Shown piece after piece: positions 37,874-57,265 of a stretch of 64,000 nucleotides of DNA. Source of the stretch: Amoebidium appalachense (taxonomy: Eukaryota; Ichthyosporea). The stretch spans positions 7,316,001 through 7,380,000 of the forward strand of contig CAVNZM010000012.1 in assembly GCA_963693365.1 (NCBI GenBank), written 5' to 3'. The notes beneath the pieces were generated by a model. The model was given only the letters and a program-made list of their open reading frames with translations. It searched no databases and was not told where the DNA came from. Position 1 is the first letter of the stretch. Each line of letters opens with the position of its first letter. The translations under genes were made by a program, and so were the position numbers.

Positions 37874-38706
37874 CTTTCAACAACACCACGCCCTATGCAC
37901 AAAGGTGCCGTGCGGAGGCTTGCACACTGATGATGTGTGTGCCACGCCAGCTCTCCACGCCTAGGCCCTGTATGTACATGTACCAGCCTGTAAGTAAGGC
38001 TGTAACTTTTGAGGCTCGACGAGTTCAGCTGATCGATCAGCTGGCACTACACACTGCAGCTGAGGCCCCTGTGTACAGTGTACACCGTCACTGTGTTGCG
38101 ACACTGTGCGTGCGTCACCGTTGAGTCGATGGATAGATCTATTAGTAAGATCAACCAATCATCTATCCTTTTCGCACCTTTAATAGCCATAAAAGGCTAG
38201 TATGTGGCTCAGACCAGTACTCAGTCTCTTGCTCGTACAACACTATGCATATGCCAGCAACTTGAAGTTTACACGAGGCCTCAAACTGCCGAGTCGGACT
38301 CGATGGATGTTAGGAAGGGGTATCATATTTGTAAAGACATCGCGATAATATATGCAAAGATAACCTAACTGGGTCACGGTGAAATACTTAAGAATACTTA
38401 AATACTTAATAGCCCACATTTTCATAGGCAAGAGTACGTGTTTGTGTCTTCGATGTCGAGGTTTGGTGGGTGGCAACCAACTGTGTTTGCTGGAGCAAGT
38501 TTACAGCACACTTTTACGACTTTCAGGCGTGTTTTTGCATTCAATAAACAACCTAAAGCAGAACTACTGATTCTCTAACATCATTATTTTTTCCGCCAGT
38601 TATTCTTCTTAGTACTTTGCCTTTTTAAGGCTTCAACACACAGGCACGCGCACACGCACGCTCACGAACACGTACGCACGCACGCACACAAAGACGCCCG
38701 CACATC
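37873..38706. other. Upstream region of the acyltransferase gene; no gene seen
   Basis: Higher-complexity AT/GC-balanced DNA, with a CA/CG-rich stretch (38635-38700) just before the start codon. A tandem AATACTTAAATACTTAA motif lies near 38390-38408. No TATA box at a convincing distance was seen. Confidence 0.4.
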
Positions 38707-45892
<7,186 letters not shown>

Positions 45893-46968
45893 TGGGGGTT
45901 TTATCTTACCCCTACATAGCTGATAATGGGAACAATAATGGCTTAATTAGATAAATGAAAGGATTGTGTGCATATACAAGGGCACACATGCATGCGAACA
46001 CACACACACAAACACACACACACACACACACATACACACACGTGCGCACGCAGACACACACGCACATTCCCACACCCACGCCACCCACGTCACCCCCATG
46101 CATCAGCCCCCTCCCCCCGAAACAAAGTATGGGTTGGGAACCACGCGCGAGAGGTTAAAGAGTCGAAACCCATGCTTTTGTGGAGGCATAGGAAACCCCC
46201 TGATGATGGGCTCTGCTCAAGTGTCTTCTGCCTGCACGCTTAATTGTTTTGATTTTGGATTTCCCACGTTTGTGACACTTTGTTGTTGCTCTTTGTTGTC
46301 CCCTCCATATTTCCAACCCTCTAACGCATACATCCCCCCCCCCCCCCCCCCCCCTTAGGTGTGCTTTGTACTTTTTGGCGCATTCGACCCCCCCCCCCCC
46401 CCCCCCCCCTTCCCCTCCGCTCCCCCTCCCCTCCCCTTAAAAAAAAATACCCCCAACACCTCCACCCCGCCCCACTACCCCGTGGTTCCCCTCCCCACAG
46501 CACACTCTGTTTAAACTTGGCTGGTGTTGGTTTCACATAAAAGATGAATAGAAGACTGAAGTTATGAATAGTTTTAGCACCCGATTGGATATGTGATAGC
46601 TCAATTGTGCGTGATTTAGAGTGTTTCAAAATGTGGATGCAAAATAACCGAAAAATCAAACACCATGTCTCTGCGAGGTCCGAAGGGTTATAATCTAAGA
46701 TGTTGGTATTTTGTCGGAGTTGCAATGTATATTGCTAGATTAGCTCTTAGCAGGTGTAATGCTGCGAGTCGTGATTCCCGTATTTATTAATTTCCGTATT
46801 TCCGTATTTATATTTTCGAATCATTGGCTGCTGGACAGACAATAATTATATTATAAACTGTGTTAGATGTAAGCTAGGATGACAGGTTGATAATCTTCTT
46901 ACTTTGTTGTTATATCAAACCCCGCCCCCCCCCCCCCCCCCCCTCCCCCCGCAACCACCAACACCACA

Positions 46969-47015
<47 letters not shown>

Positions 47016-47724
47016 AAAAAAAAGAAATATAAATACCCCACCACCCAGCCAGCTAAAGATTGCGAGGCACATTTTAAAATTTATGAAGCAAAGCGATGGT
47101 TAAAAATCCGGGGCTCCTATCTGTTCCCTTAAGCTTGGTGCAAGTTTTAATCCCATGGCCATATTCATTAGTGAGAAGTTCGCGCGCGACGCACATGACA
47201 CCTCAGGCCCCCAAGTCGACTGGTCGCTCTGGTCGCCCCCATCATATAATTAAGTTGCATTGGTAGTCGACGTCTGTGAAACATATCATTTAATTCACTG
47301 AAAGTTTCAGGCGAGCGGATGCAAATCTGTTAAGAGATTATGAATGAGTTAAGATTGTTACCCGACCAATACCGTACGGTGGCTACTTCAACCCATTATG
47401 GTTGAACTTTGATCATCATGAGTACCCGGAAAAGGCTTATCCCGATTGATCAACGGACAACATAAAAGCACACACGTCAAACTCGTTGAATCGAGGACTC
47501 ACAACTCTGGCATTTTAACTACGTGACAATGTGCACTCCGGCAGTCACATCATCAATATTATCATAGAGGCTAAAAGAACAGTAGGAATATCACAGTGAC
47601 AACACATGTACAGTTCTAGCAAATAGGTGCCCGTGTGCAACGATTCGTAAGCAGGCACTCGACGTGCACATCGATCACGGGTACCCTGGAAACAGCTGCC
47701 CGAAGAAAGGGGAGGAGGCGGGGG

Positions 47725-47771
<47 letters not shown>

Positions 47772-47952
47772 GTCTCGGTCGAGGGGCGGTGGGGAGGGGG
47801 AGGGGGGGTAGAGGGGCAGGCCTAGGGGGGTTTTTTGGGCCGGGGGGGGGGGGGGGGGGGGGGGGGATGAGAAGGAATAGGGGGAAGGCCGCCTGCGGGA
47901 AAAAAAAAAAAAAAGGAGGGGGTGCACCATGGGGTGTTGGTGGGGGTGGGGT

Positions 47953-47983
<31 letters not shown>

Positions 47984-48300
47984 CCGTTGTACGGCCCGGC
48001 ACCAATGTACAAGGAGAGCCTCAGTAAACCAAATTTGGTTGATTAGTTTCAAAATTTCGCCATCCCCCCCATCCCCCCCCCCCCCCCCCCCCCCCCACCC
48101 ACTCAACCCTCCCCCCCCCCCCTCCGTCCCGCGCGATAGCCTAATATAGTAACTTTGCACACAATTAAGGGATGATCCCAGGGCAAGAATGAGTTTTTGG
48201 AGATTATTAATTGCAATTGAAACCACCTTCAACAAATCCGATGACAATGCATATGATTAATATTAAAGTCGACTGCTAATACGGTGATACAATGCTGTCT
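45893..48300. other. Intergenic: (CA)n, dispersed repeat B fragments, poly-C and poly-G tracts
   Basis: (CA)n about 46000-46040. Repeat B modules CCCTGATGATGGGCTCTG at 46197 and GTGTGCTTTGTACTTTTTGG at 46359, both in the same orientation as the upstream acyltransferase gene. Poly-C 46331-46352, 46390-46409, 46924-46943 and 46972-47005; poly-G 47726-47770 and 47839-47866. No gene recognised. Confidence 0.6.
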
Positions 48301-48389
48301 TGCCTACGTAATTTCATCTCCCCATGTTGGCCCGGAGTAAAAATCATTACACTGGTGTTAACTTAAAATTTTATATAGGCTACTATGAG

Positions 48390-48892
48390 CTAATAGACAT
48401 GTTTTACCATAACACATTTTGTTTCGAATATAATAAGTATATCGCCAACCTGCCTAATCTGGTAAAATCGCGAAAAAGATATTCGAAATCGATATACTTT
48501 CGAATATCGTTCATATGAAAGGGCCAAAAGATATTCGACGGTAGTATCGTATATCTTTTGGTAAGATCGAATTTGATTGGACGCGAACACATCGATCGCG
48601 CACCATGGTCAGGTCGGCTGTTCGTGCGGTCCTGCGATATACTTATCATATACTAAACAAAAAAGTGGTACGGTAAAATCGACCGCATCATGGCAAATAG
48701 CATGGGGGTTTACGCTGTTTACTCGAGGCAAAGAGAAACCAGTCTCAGGTATGGGGGGGGTTTTGCTCGGAATATCCCCTCAGCGGTATATCATGATCAC
48801 GTACATAGATGTCGAATATATGATAAGTATATCGAGATATACTTATCATATTCGAAACAAAATATGTTATGGTAAAACATGTCTAATATTAG
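48390..48892. repeat. Foldback element with ~55-bp inverted arms
   Basis: The left arm (48390-48444) and right arm (about 48833-48892) are inverted copies sharing ACATGTTTTACCATAAC, TTTTGTTTCGAATAT and ATAAGTATATC. A motif like GATATACTTATCATAT recurs inside. Between the arms lies a 110-bp retrotransposon 3'-end fragment. No ORF. Confidence 0.7.
48705..48814 (-). mobile_element. Retrotransposon 3'-end fragment
   Basis: About 110 bp matching the last part of the element at 30351-30460, in reverse orientation and ending at the same terminal GTTTACGCTGTTTACTCGAGG. It is severely 5'-truncated. Confidence 0.85.
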
Positions 48893-48959
48893 TGGGCATA
48901 TGATAAGTATATCGAGATACCTACATCAAGTGACTGTTACTAATTAACGTTGATATATG

Positions 48960-49118
48960 ATGGGATCGCGCCGCAAAATTCATTCAACTATGTATTCGAA
49001 TTTACATTCAGGTTGTTTTTTTCAGTATGCATGTCTTGTTTGCCAATCGGGTGCAGGCCATGGATTGATTGGATTGATCACGGGCAAGCCTTGTATACTA
49101 TTAGTGAGCTATGTACGG

Positions 49119-49165
<47 letters not shown>

Positions 49166-49458
49166 TCTGCCCGCCCGCCCGCCCGCCCGCCTGCCCGGGA
49201 CCCCACGGAGTAGACATGAATGCACATGTACACACTGTATTGGGAGTACTTAAATACTGGAAAAAGCATTTCTGGGCCGTAAACCGAAGAAGGAAAAAGA
49301 AAGCCACTCGCATGCAACTCATTGTTGAGACACAAACATCAACTCATCATTGGTAATTCCATCGGCAATGCACACATATGTGTAGAGTCTGACACACATG
49401 CATGCACACACATACACACACGCACACGCGCGCACGCACATACACACACACGCACGCC

Positions 49459-49494
<36 letters not shown>

Positions 49495-50500
49495 CGCGCG
49501 CGCACACACACACACATGCGCGCGCACACACACACACACACACTCACCCATCCCACTTCGTGCACACGGCAGGACACAATCAAAATGCACTGAGGCACAC
49601 ATATGCACCCTCACATACACTCAAAAACATGCACACACACCGTGACATGTCGTGGCACAAACACAACACGGCTACTAGTTACACAACACACCAAGAATAG
49701 ACATTATACGGTCACATTGTAATCTTTTTTTCAATACATACACGAGGAAAAAGAAAGTTCAAAGTTAAAGAAATCTTCCTGGTTCAAAATTAAATGGCGA
49801 TTGCAATAACGAAGTGTATTTGGATTGGGGGTGCACCAAAGGCACTCAGAGATGAAAATCAAAATCGGCTTTTTTCTCGATTGGGTCATCTGTTTTGAAA
49901 ATTCACTAATACTATTACGCATTGGTGGTCATTGTACCAAGTTACATTGCAAATTTTTGTTTGCGTGAGACATTTTATGTGTGTGTGTGTGACTTATGCT
50001 AAAATTTCATCCTTGCTGATTCTAAACATTTTTGCACCCATGTTTGTGTGTGCTACATGCACGCCTGTGCGAGTAACATGACGTGCACTAAGTAAAGCAT
50101 GGAACACGTGCTCATATGCCAGTCTATTATCAGTTATGAAATTGCTTGATAGATATATATGGCAAGCTTGGCTCTTTTGTTTTGCTGTGTATGTGCATGT
50201 GCACCAGTAAAACTTATCAAAAATTCGAACTTAATTAATTTTCCGGTATTACAGTTATTGCAAATATCAGCAAGTGCCGTTACGGAATTCGGTGCCTTAG
50301 CGAAGAACAGACACAAAAAACCAAAACAAAATTACGGTGGGTTGAGGGCCACAAACGACCCACAAGCCAAACACTTCATTCATTCATGCTACCTTACGTG
50401 CATTTTCGGGTTTGTTGCAGTTCCAAATATAAGAATTGTATACAGACATACAAGAGTCGTCTAACAGAACGCTAAAGACTAATGGACCCCCCCTCCCTTC
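48960..50500. other. Intergenic: poly-C and CA/CG arrays; no gene seen
   Basis: Poly-C 49120-49163 followed by CCCG units, and CA/CG-rich arrays 49390-49545. The rest, to the SH2 gene, is AT-rich with no supported gene. Confidence 0.55.
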
Positions 50501-50536
50501 CTCCCGGACACTAATACATTATTCTAATCATAAAAT

Positions 50537-51595
50537 TTAGAAACCAAGCGGCCTGTGTAGTTTTACATAACTGCAGCCATTATTAAGCGTCACCGTAAAG
50601 GGGGTGAAGGTATATTGGCACACAAGCGCCTGCAAAGTCTCAAACATTTTATCAGCCCCGTTCAGGTAGAAATTCCCGTCCGGCGTGTTTGAAATTACGA
50701 TATGCACAACGTGCGGTCTGGATTGAGCCCCCCCGGGGCGACAGGCGACACTGAGGGCGTACTGCTGCCTATGCGACGCGGATTTTCTGACGACAAAAAC
50801 TCCCTCCTCTCCGAAATTCTGCAAAAGACGCGTGGCCTCCTCCTTGTTCAGGTCCTCCCTCAACCATCGCTCGTCTCTGACCAAAGAAGCGATTTCTGGG
50901 GCACTCACCCTTCTAAACGGGGGTATGTTCTTAGTTTCCCCTGTCTCCGCTTTTGGTGATGGCGTTTTACTTATATGGCAGGAGGCCATTTCCTGTTTCA
51001 ATGAATTGGCTTGTTGCTGCAATGATGACCTTGCTGAAAACGTGAATTCGAGTGGGGATGTTGGTTGGGCGGGGAGCCCAGAGTCCTTTCCTGCGCCCAT
51101 GTTTTTGGAATCGGTCCCCGTCGCCGCCCCAAAAAGCCTCTTTGCGAGAGTTTTCATTTTCTCGTGTTTTTGTTTTGGAATTTCCTTGCACTGCTCATAA
51201 ACGGGCACAGGCTGAACACGTGTTTTCGCACCTTCCGCCGTACCTTTCAACCCCATTTTCGGGCTTGGGAGGGGGCTCTTTTGTGGTTGCGGTGGCTGCG
51301 CATTGCATCGAAGGGTGGATTCTGGGCAGCTAATCTGCCCGTTCATTGCAGGATGATTTGCTCTCCCGGGGGAGACATAGCTTCTCTCACAAGCCGCATC
51401 GAAGGATTCATACTCAAATTGACTGCTTGTGTCAATTACCTTGAGAGGAATCTTGGAGAGGGAATGAGGCTTGGCAGGCCTCTGGGGGACCCCGCCAGGA
51501 GAGTGGCCTACGGTGGACAACATGTTTAATAGCGTGCAGTGTGTGTTTGTTTGTCGAATGTTTTCTCTTGCGTGTTCCTTTCTGCATGTGTGCAT
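50537..51595 (-). CDS. SH2-domain adaptor-like protein
   Basis: Uninterrupted 352-codon frame. Residues about 244-340 form an SH2 domain: WLREDLNKEEATRLL, then GVFVVRKS with the phosphotyrosine-binding Arg at 270, QQYALSVAC, HVVHIVIS, FYLNGADKMFETLQALVCQY and a C-terminal YVKLHRPLGF. SH2 domains bind phosphotyrosine peptides in tyrosine-kinase signalling. The N-terminal 240 residues are low-complexity with proline motifs (PQRPAKP) that could bind SH3 domains, and with PVYEQC as a possible phosphorylation site. No kinase or other catalytic domain is present. Met25 (51521-51523), opening MLSTVGHSPGG, is a plausible alternative start. Unlike the other host genes it shows no intron in this frame; upstream exons cannot be excluded. 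Confidence 0.85.
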   Translation of the reverse strand: MHTCRKEHARENIRQTNTHCTLLNMLSTVGHSPGGVPQRPAKPHSLSKIPLKVIDTSSQFEYESFDAACERSYVSPGRANHPAMNGQISCPESTLRCNAQPPQPQKSPLPSPKMGLKGTAEGAKTRVQPVPVYEQCKEIPKQKHEKMKTLAKRLFGAATGTDSKNMGAGKDSGLPAQPTSPLEFTFSARSSLQQQANSLKQEMASCHISKTPSPKAETGETKNIPPFRRVSAPEIASLVRDERWLREDLNKEEATRLLQNFGEEGVFVVRKSASHRQQYALSVACRPGGAQSRPHVVHIVISNTPDGNFYLNGADKMFETLQALVCQYTFTPFTVTLNNGCSYVKLHRPLGF

Positions 51596-51599
51596 GAGG

Positions 51600-54526
51600 C
51601 TCCTAAATCACTACAATGCAACTGTTTGAAGGCGATGTGTCAAGGAGCCATAAAATGGTTTGAAGAAGATCCGAATGCTGAGCAGAAATACCATTACTCC
51701 TTGAAAACATAAGAATGTCCAGACTAGAGAGCGTATGGTCACAAGGGATTTAGGGGTCATGTGTGAAAGCACAAACAGCAATAAACAAATTACTAAAACA
51801 TTACACACCTCTGTGCCCCCGCGCCCCGCGTCCCCGCTACAGAGATGACAAATAGTGTTGGTTCATGCGAGGTAGGCTAAGGAATGAGACCACTACATAC
51901 TTTGTGTCGAACACAACAAACCTGTAATTTGATTATGGTGGATAGATTTTTTTATAATGACTTTATTGATGGATCATAGAAGGTGAAAAGGCGAGATATC
52001 GCAGGTATCCCGGGGTAAAGAATAAACCGCTCATGAAAGGAAGATACCGGCCAAAAAAAATACATGTTGTTTTAGATAACATCGTAACGCATAGTACTAT
52101 ATGTAGGGTACAACTGATAGGAGTCACCTCGGGAAGGATAGGTTTCAGAAATAAAGGATAGATTGCACTTTTGGTATCTACTTAGGGGGCGCATAACAAA
52201 AATACACAAATTTATAGGCCTGAGCTTCGCAAATAATTCGGATTTCACTGATTTTGAGGGCCGAAATATTGGTGGCATGTACGTAGAACTTAAAAAAGTT
52301 CGTGATTATACGCTACGAAATGAAGTTTGATACGGAATATAGATATTTATTACTTTGTTAATTTAAAATCAAAAACTAGAACAATCGTGGCAGTATAACA
52401 ACTATAACCGTTGGTAATTTGAAATAAATGAACACGGGCGACGGAATTCTCGCGGTCTCCCAGCTATTTTTGCATGCCTTCTTTGTCCGGTGCAATAAAT
52501 TCATTTCATTGGATAGTCGCAAAATGGCGATCTGATTGGCGCTTTCGAGCGAATTTGGTGTATTATAATTCGTCGTGACGACCGTATTGAGTCTCCCAAA
52601 ACTTTTCAAGGATTAAACACCATCGCAGAACAACAGAGTAAACAAGAAATGTTCTATCCATGGAGATAACGGAATTAAGCAAAGCTATTTTTTACTGGAA
52701 AGGGTAGTTTAAGAGCAAAAATCAGCAAAATCTATAGTCAGACAGTGAATGTCTGGTGCATTATCTCAAATATATATGTTGTCGCGGAGAAAAATGGCAT
52801 CCAATTCGACTCGCCATCTAAGTCAGGGGTGACTTTACGTACATCGGATGTCGGTCATCTATTCTTCAGCCCAACGCTGGTGTGTTACAGTCACGACTTC
52901 CATGTCATCATAACTTAGCACACACAACTCGACGTTTATGCCATCATAATTGGCATTGTAAACACATTATACATATATAGCTCATATTTTGGGCTTAAAT
53001 ATCATTATGCAGTGCACCCAGGCCTTACATGAGTACGTTCTCCACCTAGCCGCACCAGTACGTACAACATCGAGTCATCAATTATCCAGCTGGGCCTCGA
53101 ATCTCTTTTCATTGCAGTGGCACTTTTCGAAAGATCGTGACGCTGTGACTGATATAGTACTCTGGTCATGCACGTGCACACACTGTACACTGTACATACA
53201 CCTCAAGCTAAGGGGGAATTATACATAGACCTGGGAAAGGCTTTGGAACTCTGATCATGGCATGTTCTGCCAGCACCTTGACTCATTGAATAATTTGGAT
53301 ACTGCACCGTTACAACACACTGCACAACAAGCCATCCGATTCGTCCCCTTTTGGGGGGGCGGGGGCGGCGAGGGGGGGGGGGGGGGGGGGGCTGGAGGCC
53401 CAGCTGCAGGGGGAGGAGGCCTCGGGGGGCCCGGGGGGGGGGGGGGGGGGAGGGAGGGAGGGAGGATGGGAGTGAGGGGGCCCGGGGGGAGTTTGGGGGA
53501 GGGGGGATTAATTTCACTGCACGGCAGTATTTCCAATAACAGATCTGGCCTGCCATGCATATCGTAACATGTTACATAATAATATATAATACATAATAAT
53601 ACATAATAATAATAAGTAATGATCGACGATGATATTGACACTGTCGGCTGAGAGTGGGGTCATGATCACGTCCCACATGTTCGGCGAACGGTCCGAGTCG
53701 CGGCACCAGCTATTTGTACATGTAGGGGTAGGGGTTTTTTACAGGGGTAGGCCGAATATAAGATTACGTGAATTTCGGCTCGAGCCCGCTAGAATCTTAG
53801 TTCCAGACCCCGTTAGCACAGAAGGACATAGGGAAACAATCTTATTTTTCATATATGCCTTGGGGGCTAGCCAGCTAGAATCTTATTTTTCCAAAAATCC
53901 TAGGGCTAGAATCTTATATTCGGAAAATTTTATTGTAGACTATGTACCCCTGTATGTACTACTAGTATGCATATACGTAGGCACCGCGTCGCGTGCCACG
54001 TGCGACTGTGGCCTCAGCCGCCGTATGATTTATACTCTATTTTTCAAGGGTATGAGTTGGCGCGTAATCAGTCGACTTCGGAAGGATAGTTTTGTCAGCC
54101 TTGAAAAATAAGAGCTACCTCCAAAGGTAGCAGCCGCGTCGCCCGTTGTGACTCACTGAGCCGCCGGGCAGGCTGGCCATATGCCATGTAGTTAATTATA
54201 ATCGAAATCTTTACTACTATAGTTGGTATATAATATTATTAGTAGCCCTATGTCACTGAGACATGCACACTAATGCTTGCTTCTCTCTTTGCGGTTCCTT
54301 TCTTTTCCTGCCCATGATAATGATGTGCACACCGAATGCACAAAATCAGCCATATGCCATGTCGCCGAGTCGACTCTTGTAGCTCGCCGTTCGTGCAGAG
54401 AGAGAGAGATGACCAAAGGCAGGCTCATATCAGTGCACTGTGTCATCAAACTCCGGCGGACGGCCACTCCGAACATCGTCATATATATATATATATATGC
54501 GGCCTACCACCTACTGAGGCGGTGTC

Positions 54527-54560
<34 letters not shown>

Positions 54561-54880
54561 CTTAAAAGGGACGTAGATGTTAAAACGTCGCACGTGCGGC
54601 AACACGTCAGTACGTGTTAGGGCTCATGTGGTCAAACGGATGTTTTTGCGCTCCGAGTCACATGCTCACATTTTGAGTCTCGAAAGGCGCGTTCCATTAC
54701 ACAAGCGTTTCGGCTGCATCGCACACGCCTCTACAAGAGGAGCCCTGACTCACGCACACATTTCTCAACATGCATTGCTCCTAATAACTGATCATGAACA
54801 TAAGACTTGTAGTAATGACGTCAAAGGGGGTTTCTTTTAGCTTTTCGGGCCGGGGACCGGGTCAGTGACTCAGAAGTAGT
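51600..54880. other. Intergenic, mostly AT-rich; no gene recognised
   Basis: G-rich low complexity at 53350-53510, ATAATA-rich 53575-53615, (TA)n 54481-54498 and a T-run 54530-54556. A 160-codon frame at 53629-54111 and several shorter ones show no recognisable family, and a GCTAGAATCTTA-like motif recurs inside the first. I treat these as non-coding or degenerate repeats. Confidence 0.4.
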
Positions 54881-54890
54881 AACGGGGTTT

Positions 54891-54933
54891 ACCCACGGCC
54901 ATCTACAAAACACGGTTGTAGATGGCCGTGGGT
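54891..54933. repeat. Perfect 18-bp inverted repeat (hairpin)
   Basis: ACCCACGGCCATCTACAA at 54891-54908 and its exact reverse complement at 54916-54933, with a 7-base loop. Further imperfect pairing extends on both sides. Confidence 0.85.
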
Positions 54934-55320
54934 TTACCGTTTTGAAGCTGATAGGGTGAAAGGAGGCAGCGCAGGTGCGCGGCGCAATAATGTGCAATTT
55001 CAGAGTCGTTTGGGTCTATCTAACCTATTTATTATCCCAGATCTGACCTGTCTAAATCTCAGCTTATTCCGGCGACCAACTCACTTATATACCCTCAAGT
55101 ATTTATAGTGCGGCACAAGGATTGCACCCTAAAACCCTTATATAGTGCTAAGGCAGCCAAGACGACCAGAAGGGTCGGCCAAGCTTACGCAATGCTGACG
55201 TAATGGCTAAGGAAACTGATCGAACTGTGACGGAAGACTGATGGCGAGCTTATAGTCTTGGCTATCCTAATATAGAAGCTTTTCCGAATATATCTAGAAT
55301 CTGAAGAGCCTAATCTACAA

Positions 55321-55497
55321 GGGGTTTACGCTGTTTACTCGAGGCAAAGAGAAACCAGTCTCAGGTATGGGGGGGTTTTTGCTCGGAATATCCCCTCAGC
55401 GGTATATCATGATCACGTACATAGATGTCGGGTGATATCAGGGTTTACTTTCTCTCTACGAGACACCATAGGAGAAATCAATTAGTTGGGGTTCCCC

Positions 55498-55530
<33 letters not shown>

Positions 55531-55559
55531 GGGCTCCCCTGGGACACTCGGTATCAGCT

Positions 55560-55647
<88 letters not shown>

Positions 55648-55920
55648 TGCGCTAGAATTTTGTAGTGATGTGTTTCTCAAGCCAATCAATACATCTAATA
55701 AACAGGTCGTAGTTACGCGTGTTTAGTATAAAATCAAGGATGTTGTAATTTACAGGTAGGCTATCTTTCTGGGTGTCTGTTGTGAACTCAGATGATGTGA
55801 AGTGTGTGTGTTGCGGTATTATGTGGTCTATCAAGGCATATGTTTGGCGATACATGACCGGTTAACCCCTTAAACTGGTGTGTGTGTGTGTTGTTTGGGC
55901 ATGCAAATGATGTCACCTTC
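55321..55920 (-). mobile_element. Truncated retrotransposon copy (3' 600 bp)
   Basis: Reverse-oriented copy of the 27-30-kb element. It keeps the terminal GTTTACGCTGTTTACTCG, the A-tract (T-run 55500-55526 on plus), the (CA)n run (55561-55643 as GT) and the last 60 or so codons of the RT protein (55652-55855), nearly identical to the full copy. It is 5'-truncated near 55920. No clear target duplication was found. Confidence 0.92.
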
Positions 55921-56088
55921 TCACACGTACTGACGGTGTGCACGCGCTGCGATGAACTTTACGTTCGCTGCAGCACTTGCTTCATTCTGATTGGTTGTCA
56001 CACCGCGGGATTTCCCGATTGTTCTTCCAATGACATTTTCTATCACTATCGACAGTTCTCCAATATTAGAACAGAAAACGGTTTATAC

Positions 56089-56176
56089 CCAGATGGCCAG
56101 ATGGCCAGATCAAATTCAGTCTGTGAGCAGGGGGGGGATCCACCTGAAGTCAAAACAATCTGGCCATCTGGCCATG
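56089..56176. repeat. Inverted repeat of CCAGATGG units
   Basis: AGATGGCCAGATGGCCAGAT at about 56092-56111 pairs with TCTGGCCATCTGGCCA at about 56159-56174 around a G-rich spacer. This is a likely hairpin or foldback. Confidence 0.6.
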
Positions 56177-56204
56177 TGGCCATAGAATAGATTAGCATGT
56201 AAGG

Positions 56205-56575
56205 CACTGGCTGCCACCACTGGGGGCCGTGGTTCCGGCAGGAGGGGGGCACACGTGCAGGGGAGGCAGGGGGTCGGGGGAGGCACACGTGCACAGGAGG
56301 CTGGGGAGAGTGGGGGAACCATGGTTGTGTGATACTATCTATCCCCCATGTATGGCTGAGTTAAGACCATTTGTTCATGTAGCACGATCTTCTAGCATGC
56401 ACGTGTTGGAATGCCACCACTGGGGGGCCTGGTTCCGGCAGGCAGGGGGGCAGGGGGGCCACCCAGTGTGTGGGTGTGCATGTGGCAGGGGAGCAGGGGG
56501 GCAGGGGAGCAGGGGAGCAGGGGGGCTGGGGGGCAGGGGGGCTGGGGGGCTGGGGGGCAGGGGGGACTGGCATGC
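56205..56575. repeat. GC-rich direct repeats and (GCAGGGGG)n-like minisatellite
   Basis: GCCACCACTGGGGG followed by TGGTTCCGGCAGG occurs twice (56212 and 56412). The second copy is followed by GCAGGGGAGCAGGGGGGC-type units to about 56567. Open frames here are repeat artefacts. Confidence 0.7.
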
Positions 56576-56642
56576 CACTCACGGGGAGGATAGTGTATGT
56601 TGGCACGTGTGGGTGTGTGGGTGATAAAGGCAGAAGCCACAA

Positions 56643-56972
56643 CACGTGTGGTGTCTAAACAGCCTATAGGCATGCTCCGTGTGCAGGCACCAATTTCTAC
56701 CCTCTTCTGGTTGGTGCCAAGAGGCAGCGCCCTACACGTGTGGTGTCTAAACAGCCTATAGGCATGCTCCGTGTGCAGGCACCAATTTCTACCCTCTTCT
56801 GGTTGGTGCCAAGAGGCAGCGCCCTACACGTGTGGTGTCTAAACAGCCTATAGGCATGCTCCGTGTGCAGGCACCAATTTCTACCCTCTTCTGGTTGGTG
56901 CCAAGAGGCAGCGCCCTACACGTGTGGTGTCTAAACAGCCTATAGGCATGCTCCGTGTGCAGGCACCAATTT
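56643..56972 (+). repeat. Left inverted-arm tandem array, 92-bp unit x 3.6
   Basis: Unit starts CACGTGTGGTGTCTAAACAG are at 56643, 56735, 56827 and 56919, exactly 92 bp apart. Units appear nearly identical. The inverted counterpart lies at 62103-62413 with a 93-bp period. Together they form the outer part of the arms of the 5.8-kb unit. Confidence 0.95.
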
Positions 56973-57047
56973 GTTGTGCCTTCCTTTTTTGGTTAGATCT
57001 ATACCCGGCCAATGGTTAGCAGCCACGGGTTTGTTTTCATCAAGCTT
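56968..57047 (+). repeat. Left inner inverted arm, 80 bp
   Basis: From AATTTGTTGTGCC to CATCAAGCTT this is the exact reverse complement of 62023-62102. Similarity stops abruptly after AAGCTT on both sides. Confidence 0.95.
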
Positions 57048-57162
57048 AGACGTGATACTTTGTCAACCATCAAGGCCGTTTGAGTGACAATGACCGTTGA
57101 TTGGAGAGATCTATCCCATTGAGCCTTGGCACCATTGCTGTAAGCTGCTTTGTACCGTGGCA

Positions 57163-57170
57163 TATAAAAG
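57163..57170 (+). promoter_or_regulatory. TATA box (TATAAAAG) for the 57,266 gene
   Basis: GGCATATAAAAGCAG lies 96 bp upstream of the start codon. The same core occurs upstream of two other genes in this cluster. Confidence 0.65.
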
Positions 57171-57265
57171 CAGCACACACGGTCACATTCACTCATTTCA
57201 ACACTGACACTCAATAGTAAAAGGCGACACACAACAAACTTGTTTTTCAAACACTCACACGAAAC

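Noticed and set aside
53629-54111. 160-codon open frame as a gene
   Set aside because: No recognisable domain, repeated GCTAGAATCTTA-like DNA words inside it, and no splice or promoter support.
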